Assembly: GCA_028277025.1 (NCBI GenBank)
Contig: JAPYVG010000039.1
Location: 1 to 14,843, forward strand
Source of the DNA: Sulfolobaceae archaeon
GTDB lineage: Archaea; Thermoproteota; Thermoprotei_A; Sulfolobales; Sulfolobaceae
Length of the DNA stretch: 14,843 nt
Reading direction: 5' to 3'
The position numbers and the translations under genes are program-made. This document shows positions 6,692-14,278 of this stretch, one piece after another. Position 1 is the stretch's first letter. Every line of letters begins with the position of its first letter. Under the pieces are notes generated by a model. That model saw only the letters and a program-made list of their open reading frames with translations. It was not told where the DNA came from and did not search any database.

Positions 6692-6997
6692 TCACGCATA
6701 CCTAATTAAGGTAACTAGGGAGTTTTTAACCTTACTCACTAGCTCCTTAGGAGATGGGTAGATCTCCCTTGACTTACTCGAATACCTGATAATTATAATA
6801 AACAATGAGGAAATGTTACCCCCGTACTTTACCACTCTGAAATCAACCTCGTAAAGCACATCCCCGCCATAGATTACGTAACTTATCATATCATTTCTAT
6901 CTACCGACCCCTCAATCTTAAAGGATAAGGACCTCTTTAAGGTGAAGCCTATGACACGCTTAATAGCCGGTAGGGGATAAACATAAATATCTTCCAA
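6692..6997 (-). CDS. Unknown small beta-rich protein
   Basis: This 101-residue protein is not recognised. The only plausible in-frame start is TTG 6997 (MEDIYVYPLPAIKRVIG); the next is Met37. The sequence alternates like a beta sheet (YVIYGGDVLYEVDFRVVKYGG, then SSLFIIIIRYSS) and ends in a helix (SPKELVSKVKNSLVTLIRY), the sort of pattern seen in small SRPBCC or lipid-binding folds, but no motif proves this. It is tail to tail with the metallophosphoesterase gene (2-nt gap). A minus-strand TATA-like AATATAAAC lies about 35 nt upstream. There are no cysteines and no signal peptide. Confidence 0.55.
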   Translation of the reverse strand: MEDIYVYPLPAIKRVIGFTLKRSLSFKIEGSVDRNDMISYVIYGGDVLYEVDFRVVKYGGNISSLFIIIIRYSSKSREIYPSPKELVSKVKNSLVTLIRYA

Positions 6998-7251
6998 GAC
7001 TCTGACTAAATGAAAATGGACGTAACATTGTTTATATTTCTTAATAATTCCTTTAAGCTCTCACTGTAAACGTTTAAGAAAAACGAGTCAGACCAAACTT
7101 CCTCCTTAATCTTCTTCTCTCTCTAAGAACTCTTTGGCGGATTTAAATTAAGAGAGATGTCCATTAATTAAATCTCTCAAAGTGTGTGTATATACATTTC
7201 TAAAGGAATTATAATAATAAAATTAAAAATATAAAGCGAAAAACTATTCTT
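6998..7251. other. Intergenic stretch with terminator-like runs and a hairpin
   Basis: The 254 nt carry no supported gene. Next to the tldE stop, the minus strand has T-rich runs (GTTTTTCG, then ATATTTTTAATTTTATT, ~7208-7245) that should end transcription. A perfect 7-bp inverted repeat, gagagat...atctctc with a 13-nt loop, spans 7152-7178. Minus-strand positions 7009-7110 contain start-less, helix-like coding debris (KIKEEVWSDSFFLNVYSES) ending in TAG 7008-7006, just before the TTG start of the neighbouring gene. Confidence 0.35.
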
Positions 7252-8517
7252 TCACGCTTTAGAGATCTTTAAGGATTTAACAAGCACATATGGTGAATTA
7301 GTAGGAATTGGCGCATCCCACCACTTAACCCAATACCGTTCTCTGGAAAGCCCTTCTATATTCTGCAAAAGTCTCGGGAAAGTATCAGCTATCCTAATCC
7401 TCCCGGCAACTCCTAAGGGCTTACCGTTATCATAAACTATTACGGCATCCCTACCAACGGTGGAGAAACTACCCTCATAATAGTTTTGGAACCTAGTATA
7501 CCAAACGTTGTTAAAGAAGATAACCCTATTCGAGGAAAGTAGGGAGTCGAGGGATTCATCACCGCCCTGTATGTCAAAAGCGAATGCTATAGGGTAAATA
7601 ATTCCCGCGTTACCAGTACTCTTTCCCCCCATCATTAATGCTAACTCGTTATTATACAACAAGGTCTTAAACACCCCGTCTTTAATTATTTCTTTATCAA
7701 AAGTAAAGGTAGTCTCGGCATCAAACTCAGCAATCCTACCGCTCCTAGGTACATCAGATATAGTCACTTTTTCGCTAGCCACTTTATCTCCGGGTTTATA
7801 CTTTGCGAGAAAGGAAGAACCGGTTAAGACACTGAAGGCCGAGGCAAAGTCAGCGAAATACGTCATAAAGTTTGCCATAACTAACGGTGATACGACAACG
7901 TCGTAAGCACCGTCATCTACATTTATCTTCCCACTAATAGAAGCGTACTCATTAGCCTTCCTTATACTCTCCTTTAAATCGTTTAGGGAAGAGGAGAAGA
8001 AACCCCATTGTCCACTATATTCTTTATTGAAAGCCCTAACATATCCCGTAACCTTATACCTCTTATCATAACCGTTGAACCCCTTAGACGTCACAGCCCC
8101 GATTTCAGTACTATATATTGAAACAGTACCGGAAACGGGGTATTCAGAATTGTCTATCTCCTTCTCTATTTGACTAACATCACCCTCCCTTATTATACTC
8201 TCCAAATACGAGTTATCTTCAACCACTTTAACCTCCCTATCATTGTCAGTTAAGATGGGGTAAAGGTTAGATTCTACAGCATACTTAAACCCTTCTTCAA
8301 GTATTTCAGCTACGTCAGCATCTCCGGTCAGGCTAACACCGAAAAACCTCTTACCCTTCCTAACGTAAGCTAACGTATACACTTCCTTAAGCCTCTGCAC
8401 TTCAGCAATCTCACTATAAACGAATTTGACTAGAAGCGTACTAGTCACAAACTTAGTTATATTTACCTCTTCATAGCCCTTTAATTTCTCAAGAATCCTA
8501 ACTAACTCCTCATTCAT
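7252..8517 (-). CDS. tldE: TldE/PmbA-like subunit of TldD/TldE metallopeptidase
   Basis: This 421-residue member of the TldD/PmbA superfamily lacks the HExxxH zinc motif, which marks it as the non-catalytic TldE (PmbA) partner. The N-terminal domain (residues 1-~190) is mixed alpha/beta. The C-terminal domain contains VVSPLVMANFMTYFADFASAF where TldD has its zinc helix, then FDAETTF, TLLYNNELALMMGGKSTGNAG and NVWYTRFQNYYEGSFSTVGRD. In E. coli the TldD/TldE heterodimer cleaves peptide chains threaded into its cavity and matures microcin B17. The ATG at 8517 overlaps the tldD stop by one base (TAATG on the minus strand), so translation is coupled at 1:1, as expected for a heterodimer. Confidence 0.92.
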   Translation of the reverse strand: MNEELVRILEKLKGYEEVNITKFVTSTLLVKFVYSEIAEVQRLKEVYTLAYVRKGKRFFGVSLTGDADVAEILEEGFKYAVESNLYPILTDNDREVKVVEDNSYLESIIREGDVSQIEKEIDNSEYPVSGTVSIYSTEIGAVTSKGFNGYDKRYKVTGYVRAFNKEYSGQWGFFSSSLNDLKESIRKANEYASISGKINVDDGAYDVVVSPLVMANFMTYFADFASAFSVLTGSSFLAKYKPGDKVASEKVTISDVPRSGRIAEFDAETTFTFDKEIIKDGVFKTLLYNNELALMMGGKSTGNAGIIYPIAFAFDIQGGDESLDSLLSSNRVIFFNNVWYTRFQNYYEGSFSTVGRDAVIVYDNGKPLGVAGRIRIADTFPRLLQNIEGLSRERYWVKWWDAPIPTNSPYVLVKSLKISKA

Positions 8518-9905
8518 TACTCCCTCACCTTTATACTTATATCCCTAGCCCTCATATTAGGTCCTCCTAGAGATACAGGCAAGGGTTGATCCGGGTCTCC
8601 CTTACCGCAAGTACCCGGATAAAGTTTTAAAGTATTGTCTACTGCATCAACCTTAGAAAGTAACTCAAAAGTCGTAGTCTCTAATACTGGGAAGAGTAAT
8701 GGTTCTCCTATTTCCCCATTTTTAATCTCATAAGCTTCCAACCCAACGTACCTCTCGCCCACCCTCAAATCATCAATGTTCCATTCCATGTAAGATTTAA
8801 AGTAAACACCGTCCTTTATGTCCTCTACCAACTCTTCAAAACTGTAATTCCCGGGCTTAAAGAAAGTATTTGACATCCTAACTAAAGGTTCCCTATCAAA
8901 GGCTGAAGCCCTAGCTGAAGCATTGCTCATTACCCCGAACTTATATGCTGAAAACCTATCTTGTAAAAGTTCATTAATAACCCCCTCTTTTATCAAATAT
9001 TTAGCCCTAGCCCTAACCCCCTCATCGTCAATTGTATAATAACCCAAAGTACCGTAAATTGTCGGGTCGTCAATAACAGTAACAGCCTCGCTACCTATCT
9101 TCTCGCCGATATTCCTACCCACTAAATAACTCAGCCCGGCTTGTGCGGATTCCCTACCTAAAACCCTATCAGCCTCAAACGGGTGTCCAACTGATTCGTG
9201 GGCAATTATACCAGTTAACATACTACTAAGTACCACATCCCTCCTACCGGGGGAAACACCTTTGCCCTTTACTAAGACTTCGTCTACTGACTTTAACTTC
9301 TCCTCAAAGAAACTAATTAAATTCCAGTTCTTAAATACCTCATAACCACCGCTATTCCCCAGTTCATCTTGCGAAATCGTAACACTCCTATCACCATATT
9401 TCATAGTAATTGAATAGAAAAGTCTGACCCTCGGAATCCTCCCCTTCACCTCTTCTCCGGTCTCAAAAACAATTCTTTTATTTTCAACACTTTCGGAATA
9501 GTAAAGGTTTACCGACAATATTTTTGACTTAAGGTTTAATGAGTAAATGTGCTTAGAAAGTTCGACTAACTCCTTTATTTTAGCGTCTATAGGCACGTCT
9601 GAAAGTTTGATCTTTTCCTCCACTTCATAACTCCCGCTCTCCCTTTTACTGCCATCAACCCCTTTTTCCCAACCTCTCTTCACCTTCAATGACGTGGGGT
9701 TGAGGTCTGAAATGTTATGTGAAGAGGTAAAGAATATTGAATTACCGTCAAAAGCCCTAACGCTATAGCCTTCCGATTTACTGAGTACTGGGCTAACTGG
9801 TTCACCGTTAATTACCATTAATTGCGTCCTCTCTATTTTATGCTCTCTGAATTCTAAGTATTTAAAAAGAGAAGAGAAGGACTTAATTACTACTGTTGTA
9901 TCCAT
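8517..9905 (-). CDS. tldD: TldD-like zinc metallopeptidase
   Basis: This 462-residue catalytic partner of TldE carries the TldD zinc motif in GIIAHESVGHPFEADR: His236, Glu237 and His241 of HExxxH. The third ligand is Cys433 in YPGTCGKGDPDQP, matching the E. coli TldD arrangement (two His, one Cys). Other family features include DDPTIYGTLGYYTIDDEGV and MSNTFFKPG. It is cytoplasmic, forms a heterodimer with TldE, and is expected to degrade unfolded or modified peptides; its archaeal substrate is unknown. The gene is first in the operon. The ATG at 9905 is preceded by GTATTTTTAAC (minus strand, ~9926-9936) about 25 nt upstream, giving a leaderless transcript. No peptide-precursor gene is seen nearby. 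Confidence 0.94.
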   Translation of the reverse strand: MDTTVVIKSFSSLFKYLEFREHKIERTQLMVINGEPVSPVLSKSEGYSVRAFDGNSIFFTSSHNISDLNPTSLKVKRGWEKGVDGSKRESGSYEVEEKIKLSDVPIDAKIKELVELSKHIYSLNLKSKILSVNLYYSESVENKRIVFETGEEVKGRIPRVRLFYSITMKYGDRSVTISQDELGNSGGYEVFKNWNLISFFEEKLKSVDEVLVKGKGVSPGRRDVVLSSMLTGIIAHESVGHPFEADRVLGRESAQAGLSYLVGRNIGEKIGSEAVTVIDDPTIYGTLGYYTIDDEGVRARAKYLIKEGVINELLQDRFSAYKFGVMSNASARASAFDREPLVRMSNTFFKPGNYSFEELVEDIKDGVYFKSYMEWNIDDLRVGERYVGLEAYEIKNGEIGEPLLFPVLETTTFELLSKVDAVDNTLKLYPGTCGKGDPDQPLPVSLGGPNMRARDISIKVRE

Positions 9906-9925
9906 AAAAAGAAAAGAGGAATTTA

Positions 9926-9940
9926 GTTAAAAATACTTTT
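9926..9940 (-). promoter_or_regulatory. tldD promoter (BRE/TATA)
   Basis: On the minus strand, AAAAGTATTTTTAAC contains an A-rich BRE-like element followed by a TATA-like element centred about 25 nt upstream of the tldD ATG. This places the transcription start at or near the start codon. Confidence 0.5.
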
Positions 9941-9941
9941 A

Positions 9942-10033
9942 CTTACTTTTCACTCCCTTCTTTCTCTACCCTAATCTTTGTATCTGTCCCTGTAACTCAT
10001 CTAATTTCTTACTTTTCACTCCCTTCTTTCTCT
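9942..10033. repeat. 26-bp direct repeat, 66-bp period, at the amt 3' end
   Basis: Positions 9942-9967 and 10008-10033 are identical over 26 bp. The second copy encodes the last residues of Amt (EKEGSEK plus stop); the first lies 66 bp downstream of it. As 66 is a multiple of three, both copies read EKEGSEK-stop in the amt frame. The spacer, read one frame off, is [14 protein letters not shown], a heptad-like helix. This looks like a tandem duplication in the amt tail, followed by stop or frameshift changes. Confidence 0.8.
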
Positions 10034-11556
10034 CCTTTCTTCTCCTCGCTTACTACCTCCTCTTCTTTCTCCTCAGCCTTAGCGGATTCTGGTAGAGTCG
10101 CTAATAATTCAGAGTAAGCCACTTCACCGTGCATGGCGTAATCACCTATAGCTAAGGTCTCTGGTGGTGCTTGTAATGGAATGAATAGACCTATTAGCTT
10201 TAGTAATCCAAAGGTTACTGCGAAATCATAACCAAATACTACTACAGCAGCTAGGGCTTGAATACCTAACTGGTACCAATTACCATATAAAGCCCCAGTA
10301 AGCCCTGGATCTACATATTGAGTTACAGCGGGGTTAGCGAATACTCCAGTTAATAATCCTCCCACAATCCCTGCAATACCGTGGGTAGAGAACACTCCTA
10401 ATGTATCGTCAACTTTGAGTTTAGGCTCAAACTTGTACAAGGATAACCATGGTATAGAGCCAGAGGCAATACCTATTAACATTGCCTCCCAACCATTAAC
10501 ATAACCGGCCGCGGGAGTTATAGCAACTAGTCCAGTTACAGCACCGGACGTTGCACCTACTAATGTGGGTTTCTTAAAGAATGCCATGTCCATTAACATC
10601 CAAGTTATTGCACTTGCAGCGGTAGCAATATTTGTATTCAATACTGCAATTGCCGCATCTATAGTTGCACCGCCAGGGTCACCGCCGTTAAATCCGTCCC
10701 AACCTAGCCAGATTAGCCCAGCACCGGCAAGTACTAAAGGCAAGCTGTGGGCCTCTAACCTTCTCTCGCTAGCTAACCTAGGTCCTACAGCTAGTGCTGC
10801 AGCTAGAGCGCCTACTCCCGCATCTACGTGGATGACATAACCTCCAGAGAAGTCCACAGCACCTAACTGGTTCAACCAACCACCGGCAAATAACCAATAT
10901 GCTACTGGGCTGTAAACTAATAAGGACCAGAAGGGTACGAATATCATCCACGCCTTAAAGTTCATTCTCTCTAGTACTCCGCCAGCGAGCAATACCGGAG
11001 TTATTGCGGCGAATACAAACTGGAAGAATATATAAGTTGATGTGGGAATATCTATTGGACTCCCAGATGGCCCGTAAATAGTCTGGCTAGCCTCATAATG
11101 TCCTAACCATGCGGGTAACGGGTATCCCATTATGCCGTATTTCCCTATATGGATGAACGCTGGATAACCAAAACCGGCATTATAACCGGCAATCATCCAT
11201 ACTATGAGTACTGCTGCAAATGCGTAGAATACCATTAATGCCGAGTTAACAGCGTATTTCTTCTTAGATAGCCCGGCATAATATAATGCTACACCCGGCA
11301 CACTCTGCAAACCTACGAAAGTTGCAGCAGTTAGCATCCACGCGTTACTTCCAGTGTCTAACCAAGAGGGGACTGCAGCAGAGGGATAATCGGCTGTATG
11401 ATTCTCTAGGGCTAAAATGGACTGGTTTAATGATTGTATTTCGGCAGTTATGTTTGACGTTTGTGCCATTGAATGTAGATTTATTATAAGAATTATTAAT
11501 GCAGTTACAACTAAAATTACCTTGTAAACCGTTTTTTCATAACTTTTTAACGACAT
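10009..11556 (-). CDS. amt: Ammonium transporter Amt
   Basis: This 515-residue Amt/Mep/Rh family membrane channel imports ammonium. Twelve hydrophobic segments are visible: an N-terminal signal-like helix ([18 protein letters not shown]), an external linker (~30-70), then eleven helices. The pore twin histidines are His243 ([12 protein letters not shown]) and His392 ([13 protein letters not shown]), 149 residues apart as in AmtB (150). [11 protein letters not shown] and the AGLSKKK turn are also family hallmarks. The cytosolic tail is extremely charged ([21 protein letters not shown]) and follows a normal GDYAMHGE regulatory segment. No glnK (PII) gene is in the window, although amt and glnK are often adjacent. 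A TATA-like element near 11579-11589 lies 26 nt before the ATG. The gene tail has a downstream 26-bp duplicate. Confidence 0.95.
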   Translation of the reverse strand: MSLKSYEKTVYKVILVVTALIILIINLHSMAQTSNITAEIQSLNQSILALENHTADYPSAAVPSWLDTGSNAWMLTAATFVGLQSVPGVALYYAGLSKKKYAVNSALMVFYAFAAVLIVWMIAGYNAGFGYPAFIHIGKYGIMGYPLPAWLGHYEASQTIYGPSGSPIDIPTSTYIFFQFVFAAITPVLLAGGVLERMNFKAWMIFVPFWSLLVYSPVAYWLFAGGWLNQLGAVDFSGGYVIHVDAGVGALAAALAVGPRLASERRLEAHSLPLVLAGAGLIWLGWDGFNGGDPGGATIDAAIAVLNTNIATAASAITWMLMDMAFFKKPTLVGATSGAVTGLVAITPAAGYVNGWEAMLIGIASGSIPWLSLYKFEPKLKVDDTLGVFSTHGIAGIVGGLLTGVFANPAVTQYVDPGLTGALYGNWYQLGIQALAAVVVFGYDFAVTFGLLKLIGLFIPLQAPPETLAIGDYAMHGEVAYSELLATLPESAKAEEKEEEVVSEEKKGEKEGSEK

Positions 11557-11807
11557 CGAAAGCTATTATCATTAAATTACTTTTAAGCATTTCTGAAATC
11601 TGCATTAAAATTTTTTAAATACTTAACGTGAGGAAAGAAAACATGAAAGGAATTATTAATTATAGTTTTTAGGGGGTCTGTAAACATATTTTAATACAAA
11701 TGTATTAGTTAAAAATACTGACGTCGAAAAGTTTAAACATAATTACAAATCTTATGCATGAGAATTTTCTTAGATACGTTTATAATTATGTGGCATATAT
11801 TTAAGAT
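11557..11807. promoter_or_regulatory. amt / zinc-ribbon gene divergent control region
   Basis: This 251-nt AT-rich region has no ORF longer than about 20 codons. The amt promoter is GCTTAAAAGT (minus strand, ~11580-11589). The plus-strand gene has gtttataatta at 11779-11789, about 26 nt before its ATG. A perfect palindrome taataca-aa-tgtatta at 11692-11707 sits between them, more than 100 nt upstream of amt and about 100 nt upstream of the zinc-ribbon gene. It is a plausible operator for a dimeric regulator, for instance of nitrogen response; that role is inference. Confidence 0.5.
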
Positions 11808-12344
11808 ATGCAAAAGACTTACACGGGAAGATACGTAAATATTCCGCAATTAGCACAAGAAATAAACCAAATGTTCCTCAGCGAAGGCTGGGAAAGCCAA
11901 ATAATGACATTACAACCAATGCCTATGCCGGGGCAAATGGGATATTATGATTATGAAATAAGGGCTATGAAGAAAGGCCACTTACACCATGTAGAGACAG
12001 TTATTGTTAGAGTAAAGGGTACTCCAAACGATTTTTCGATAATAGTAGAAGAGGAACACATAGGGCCTATAGGGAGGGAGATAATAAATAGGAGGCTTTT
12101 CGGAACTATAGACAAGCAAATAACAGACGGACTATTTGATATGCCAGCTTCAATGTTCCAACAGACGGGAATGCAACAACCAATGGTTCAACAACCTATG
12201 CCACAACAAGTTCAACAGCCAATACCGCAACAACCAATGTCTTCACAGCCCATGCCACAGCAGGGTATTAGATGCCCACAGTGTGGTTATTTAAATCCTC
12301 CTAATGCTAAATTCTGTATAAACTGTGGGGCGAAGCTAACTTAA
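11808..12344 (+). CDS. Zinc-ribbon protein with Q/P/M-rich linker
   Basis: This 178-residue protein has three parts. Residues 1-~122 form an alpha/beta domain (TYTGRYVNIPQLAQEINQMF, then DYEIRAMKKGHLHHVETVIVRV and FSIIVEEEHIGPIGREIINRR) that I do not recognise. Residues ~123-152 are a low-complexity linker of repeated QQPM/QQPIPQQ units. Residues 154-178 are a classic zinc ribbon, CPQCGYLNPPNAKFCINCG, with two CxxC pairs. The zinc ribbon plus disordered linker suggests a tethered binding module, perhaps for protein or nucleic acid; nothing visible fixes the role. It starts at a leaderless ATG with a TATA box about 26 nt upstream, and its last 9 nt overlap the convergent xdhC-like gene. Confidence 0.85.
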   Translation: MQKTYTGRYVNIPQLAQEINQMFLSEGWESQIMTLQPMPMPGQMGYYDYEIRAMKKGHLHHVETVIVRVKGTPNDFSIIVEEEHIGPIGREIINRRLFGTIDKQITDGLFDMPASMFQQTGMQQPMVQQPMPQQVQQPIPQQPMSSQPMPQQGIRCPQCGYLNPPNAKFCINCGAKLT

Positions 12345-12914
12345 CTCATCAAAAATTTTTTCAAACCCCTTAACTTCTTTTAGCGGCTTACCACTTCCAC
12401 CCCTTTCAACTGCTAGAATTTCCGCTAAAATACTTATGGCCACTTCCTTTTCACTCTTAGCACCGATATCTAAACCAGCAGGTATCCTCAACCTCTTTAA
12501 CTGCTCCATCGGAATGCCAGCTTGTAAGAGCCTCTTCATTATGACTTTAGCCCTCTTTATACTCATCACTACCGCGATCTCCTTAGCACCTCCAAGGATT
12601 GACTTCATTATAGCCCATGTGTCGTAAACGTGCTTAGTAGCTATTACTACATATTTGTCCTTAACAAGCTCGTCGGGTACTTTAAACGAATCCCCTTTTA
12701 TTACCATATCCGCCTCATAATCAGTATCTTCAGCAAATGGGTCTACTATAATTACTTTATAACCGAGATCTTTTAAATACTTAGCCAAATAAGGTGCTAT
12801 CGTTATTGTTTTCCCCGTGCATTTACTAGTGTCAACTTTAACGCTATCCTTATCACAGAAGACTGGTTCCTCCATTACTGCCTCTCTACTTGAGGTGAAA
12901 ATCAATACATCCAT
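12336..12914 (-). CDS. XdhC/CoxI-like protein, Rossmann domain only
   Basis: This 192-residue protein matches the C-terminal Rossmann-like part of XdhC/CoxI proteins, the accessory factors that insert or sulfurate the molybdenum cofactor in xanthine dehydrogenase and CO dehydrogenase-type hydroxylases. The hallmark is LKRLRIPAGLDIGAKSEKEVAISILAEILAVERGG (residues 139-173). It is preceded by YVVIATKHVYDTWAIMKSIL, corresponding to the usual TRGH-D segment, and GYKVIIVDPFAED. Two cysteines sit near the N-terminus (Cys20, Cys32). The XdhC N-terminal domain is missing, so at under 200 residues it is shorter than bacterial XdhC. No molybdenum hydroxylase subunits are in the window. The promoter is a TATA-like TTTTTAATC near 12940. 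The gene ends 9 nt inside the convergent zinc-ribbon gene. Confidence 0.85.
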   Translation of the reverse strand: MDVLIFTSSREAVMEEPVFCDKDSVKVDTSKCTGKTITIAPYLAKYLKDLGYKVIIVDPFAEDTDYEADMVIKGDSFKVPDELVKDKYVVIATKHVYDTWAIMKSILGGAKEIAVVMSIKRAKVIMKRLLQAGIPMEQLKRLRIPAGLDIGAKSEKEVAISILAEILAVERGGSGKPLKEVKGFEKIFDELS

Positions 12915-12962
12915 AAATTAAGAAAAGAAAAAGAAGATTAAAATCTTTGAATTAAAAACTTT

Positions 12963-13271
12963 TTAGTCCTCTCCGTAGATTTCCTTGATTTGTGCAGTAA
13001 CTTTATCTAGAGCAGTCTTCTTTTCCTTGTACTCCTTAAGCAACTCTAATAACTTCTTACCCTTTTCTGTTAAGTAATATAGACCGTCTTTTTGTGTTAT
13101 TAAATCCTTCTCTACTAACCTATTTATGTAATTGTTTGTTAGTTCGTAGCTTAGATTGGCCTTATACATTAACCAAGTCTTTTTAGCACCGTTCTCGCAC
13201 TGAGATAGTATATCGTGAATTATTTCGTACTTAGTCCTCTTCTTTCTTCCAACTACGGTTTCTGTCATCAA
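12963..13271 (-). CDS. Sso10a-like winged-helix DNA-binding protein
   Basis: This 102-residue protein has a basic N-terminus (GRKKRTKYEIIHDILSQC) and a winged-helix domain (GAKKTWLMYKANLSYELTNNYINRLVEKDLI, wing QKDGLYYLTEKGKKLL). It ends in a long helix (EYKEKKTALDKVTAQIKEIYG) that should form an antiparallel coiled-coil dimer. This is the layout of Sso10a, an abundant Sulfolobus chromatin protein, and of related HTH_45/ArnR-like regulators. It could compact DNA generally or regulate specific genes. It may start at ATG 13271 or 13268. A TATA-like CTTTTTAAGC around 13285-13296 fits a leaderless mRNA. A perfect palindrome 60 nt upstream is a possible autoregulatory site. Confidence 0.88.
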   Translation of the reverse strand: MMTETVVGRKKRTKYEIIHDILSQCENGAKKTWLMYKANLSYELTNNYINRLVEKDLITQKDGLYYLTEKGKKLLELLKEYKEKKTALDKVTAQIKEIYGED

Positions 13272-13501
13272 TATCTAATGTAATCTTAAGCTTAAAAAGT
13301 TTTATTTCTATTATTGCCCTTATAGGAAAGTGATACCAGTGGTATCAAATTTCATTGGTATAACTCATATACAAAATAAGGCTTAAAATATCGGGTTATA
13401 ATCTAATAAACCCATAAATTTTCCGTGAAAATTAAAAAACTGTAACCTAGTAAACTAGTAATTTAGTAAAAAGAGATTAAGTGGGTAAAACGTGTTTCAA
13501 T
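13272..13501. other. AT-rich intergenic region with short tandem repeats
   Basis: Apart from the promoter and palindrome of the winged-helix gene, this 230-nt region has no ORF. Three imperfect tandem copies of an 8-9 bp unit (aacctagta, aactagta, atttagta) occur at about 13443-13468. The segment also receives the 3' end of the HEPN-like gene. Confidence 0.35.
13331..13347. promoter_or_regulatory. Perfect palindrome upstream of the Sso10a-like gene
   Basis: tgatacc-agt-ggtatca has 7-bp perfect arms and a 3-nt centre, and a further half-site-like ggtata follows at 13357-13362. It lies 60 nt upstream of the winged-helix gene's start and about 30 nt beyond its TATA box, a common place for an archaeal activator or autoregulator site. 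Confidence 0.45.
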
Positions 13502-14212
13502 CTATTTCATGAATTCAAAACCCTCTCTAAACTTTTTAAATAAAAGCCATGAAGCATAAGAGGCACTTTCTAAAGATTTAAAAGTAGGGAAGAGCTCCCA
13601 CTCGATTTCCCCATGAGCCAATAAATTCCTAACGTTAATTGAAAGGCGAAAGGCTAAATCCAATTTAGGATCCATAAACTTTTCCGCCCAGGCTAAAAGC
13701 GACCCTTGAGAGTAAGGGAAAACCTCGCCGTTAACCTTAACCTTATATTTACTCCACCCCTTCCTCTTAATATAAAGCTTTAGCTTACGGTAATCCAGCC
13801 CTTTAACTTTAACCTTCTTCCCCTTATATGAAATTACGACACCGGAAGACAAGTATTCTGAGTAGAGCGCACGTAATGCCATTTCCATGATTAGGTAGAT
13901 CTCAAGGGTAGCTACATTATTTATACCGATCTCAAGGACTTTAATCGCATCCCTTTGAACTTTAACCACCTTCTCCGGTAAATCCCAATGAACTTCCCCA
14001 TAACCTAATATAATATAAGGTATATTAGCCATAAAAACTCCCACAGCGTCCTCCTTATTCCCAACCTTAACCCTCTCCTCCTTAAATATTACATAGCCGT
14101 CCTCGTACTTTACCTCCTTCAGAACCTCCTTAAGTAACTCCTTATCACCGCTCTTCTCGTATTGGAAAAACCCTTTTATCTCCCTCAGAATTAACTTCCT
14201 TACCCCTACCAA
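13502..14212 (-). CDS. HEPN-like domain protein (putative RNase or RNA-binding)
   Basis: This 236-residue protein has no confident family match. Its C-terminal half resembles a HEPN helical domain: a helix [19 protein letters not shown] (residues 103-121) and a later helix [20 protein letters not shown] carrying R195-N196-x3-H200-G201, the R-N-x3-H form of the HEPN catalytic motif. HEPN proteins with this motif are often metal-independent RNases in toxin or defence systems, but many serve other roles. The N-terminal ~90 residues ([13 protein letters not shown], then [19 protein letters not shown]) are unassigned. No MNT-type nucleotidyltransferase antitoxin gene is adjacent in the window. The start appears to be TTG 14212, with a TATA box (CATATATAGCC on the minus strand, ~14236-14246) 26-32 nt upstream and no earlier in-frame ATG or GTG. 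Confidence 0.65.
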   Translation of the reverse strand: MVGVRKLILREIKGFFQYEKSGDKELLKEVLKEVKYEDGYVIFKEERVKVGNKEDAVGVFMANIPYIILGYGEVHWDLPEKVVKVQRDAIKVLEIGINNVATLEIYLIMEMALRALYSEYLSSGVVISYKGKKVKVKGLDYRKLKLYIKRKGWSKYKVKVNGEVFPYSQGSLLAWAEKFMDPKLDLAFRLSINVRNLLAHGEIEWELFPTFKSLESASYASWLLFKKFREGFEFMK

Positions 14213-14235
14213 GCAAGTTATAGTTTCAACATAAG

Positions 14236-14246
14236 GCTATATATGG
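14236..14246 (-). promoter_or_regulatory. TATA box of the HEPN-like gene
   Basis: Minus strand CATATATAGCC is a good archaeal TATA element. Its spacing of about 26-32 nt to TTG 14212 decides in favour of that unusual start codon and a leaderless transcript. Confidence 0.55.
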
Positions 14247-14278
14247 CTAACTGTATCTGAAAGAGTTCGGCTTTCATT

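Noticed and set aside
7152..7178. 7-bp inverted repeat as an operator or terminator hairpin
   Set aside because: The stem is short and AT-rich with a 13-nt loop, archaeal termination does not need hairpins, and no gene starts beside it.
9966..10019. A 17-codon minus-strand ORF starting GTG ([16 protein letters not shown]) upstream of tldD as a possible TldD/E substrate peptide
   Set aside because: It overlaps the amt end, contains no modifiable core such as Cys/Ser/Thr-rich sequence, and is better explained as frameshifted amt tail.
10565..10840. Plus-strand ORF of 91 codons inside amt
   Set aside because: It is antisense to conserved Amt helices, lacks a promoter and reads as low-complexity A/P/S-rich shadow sequence.
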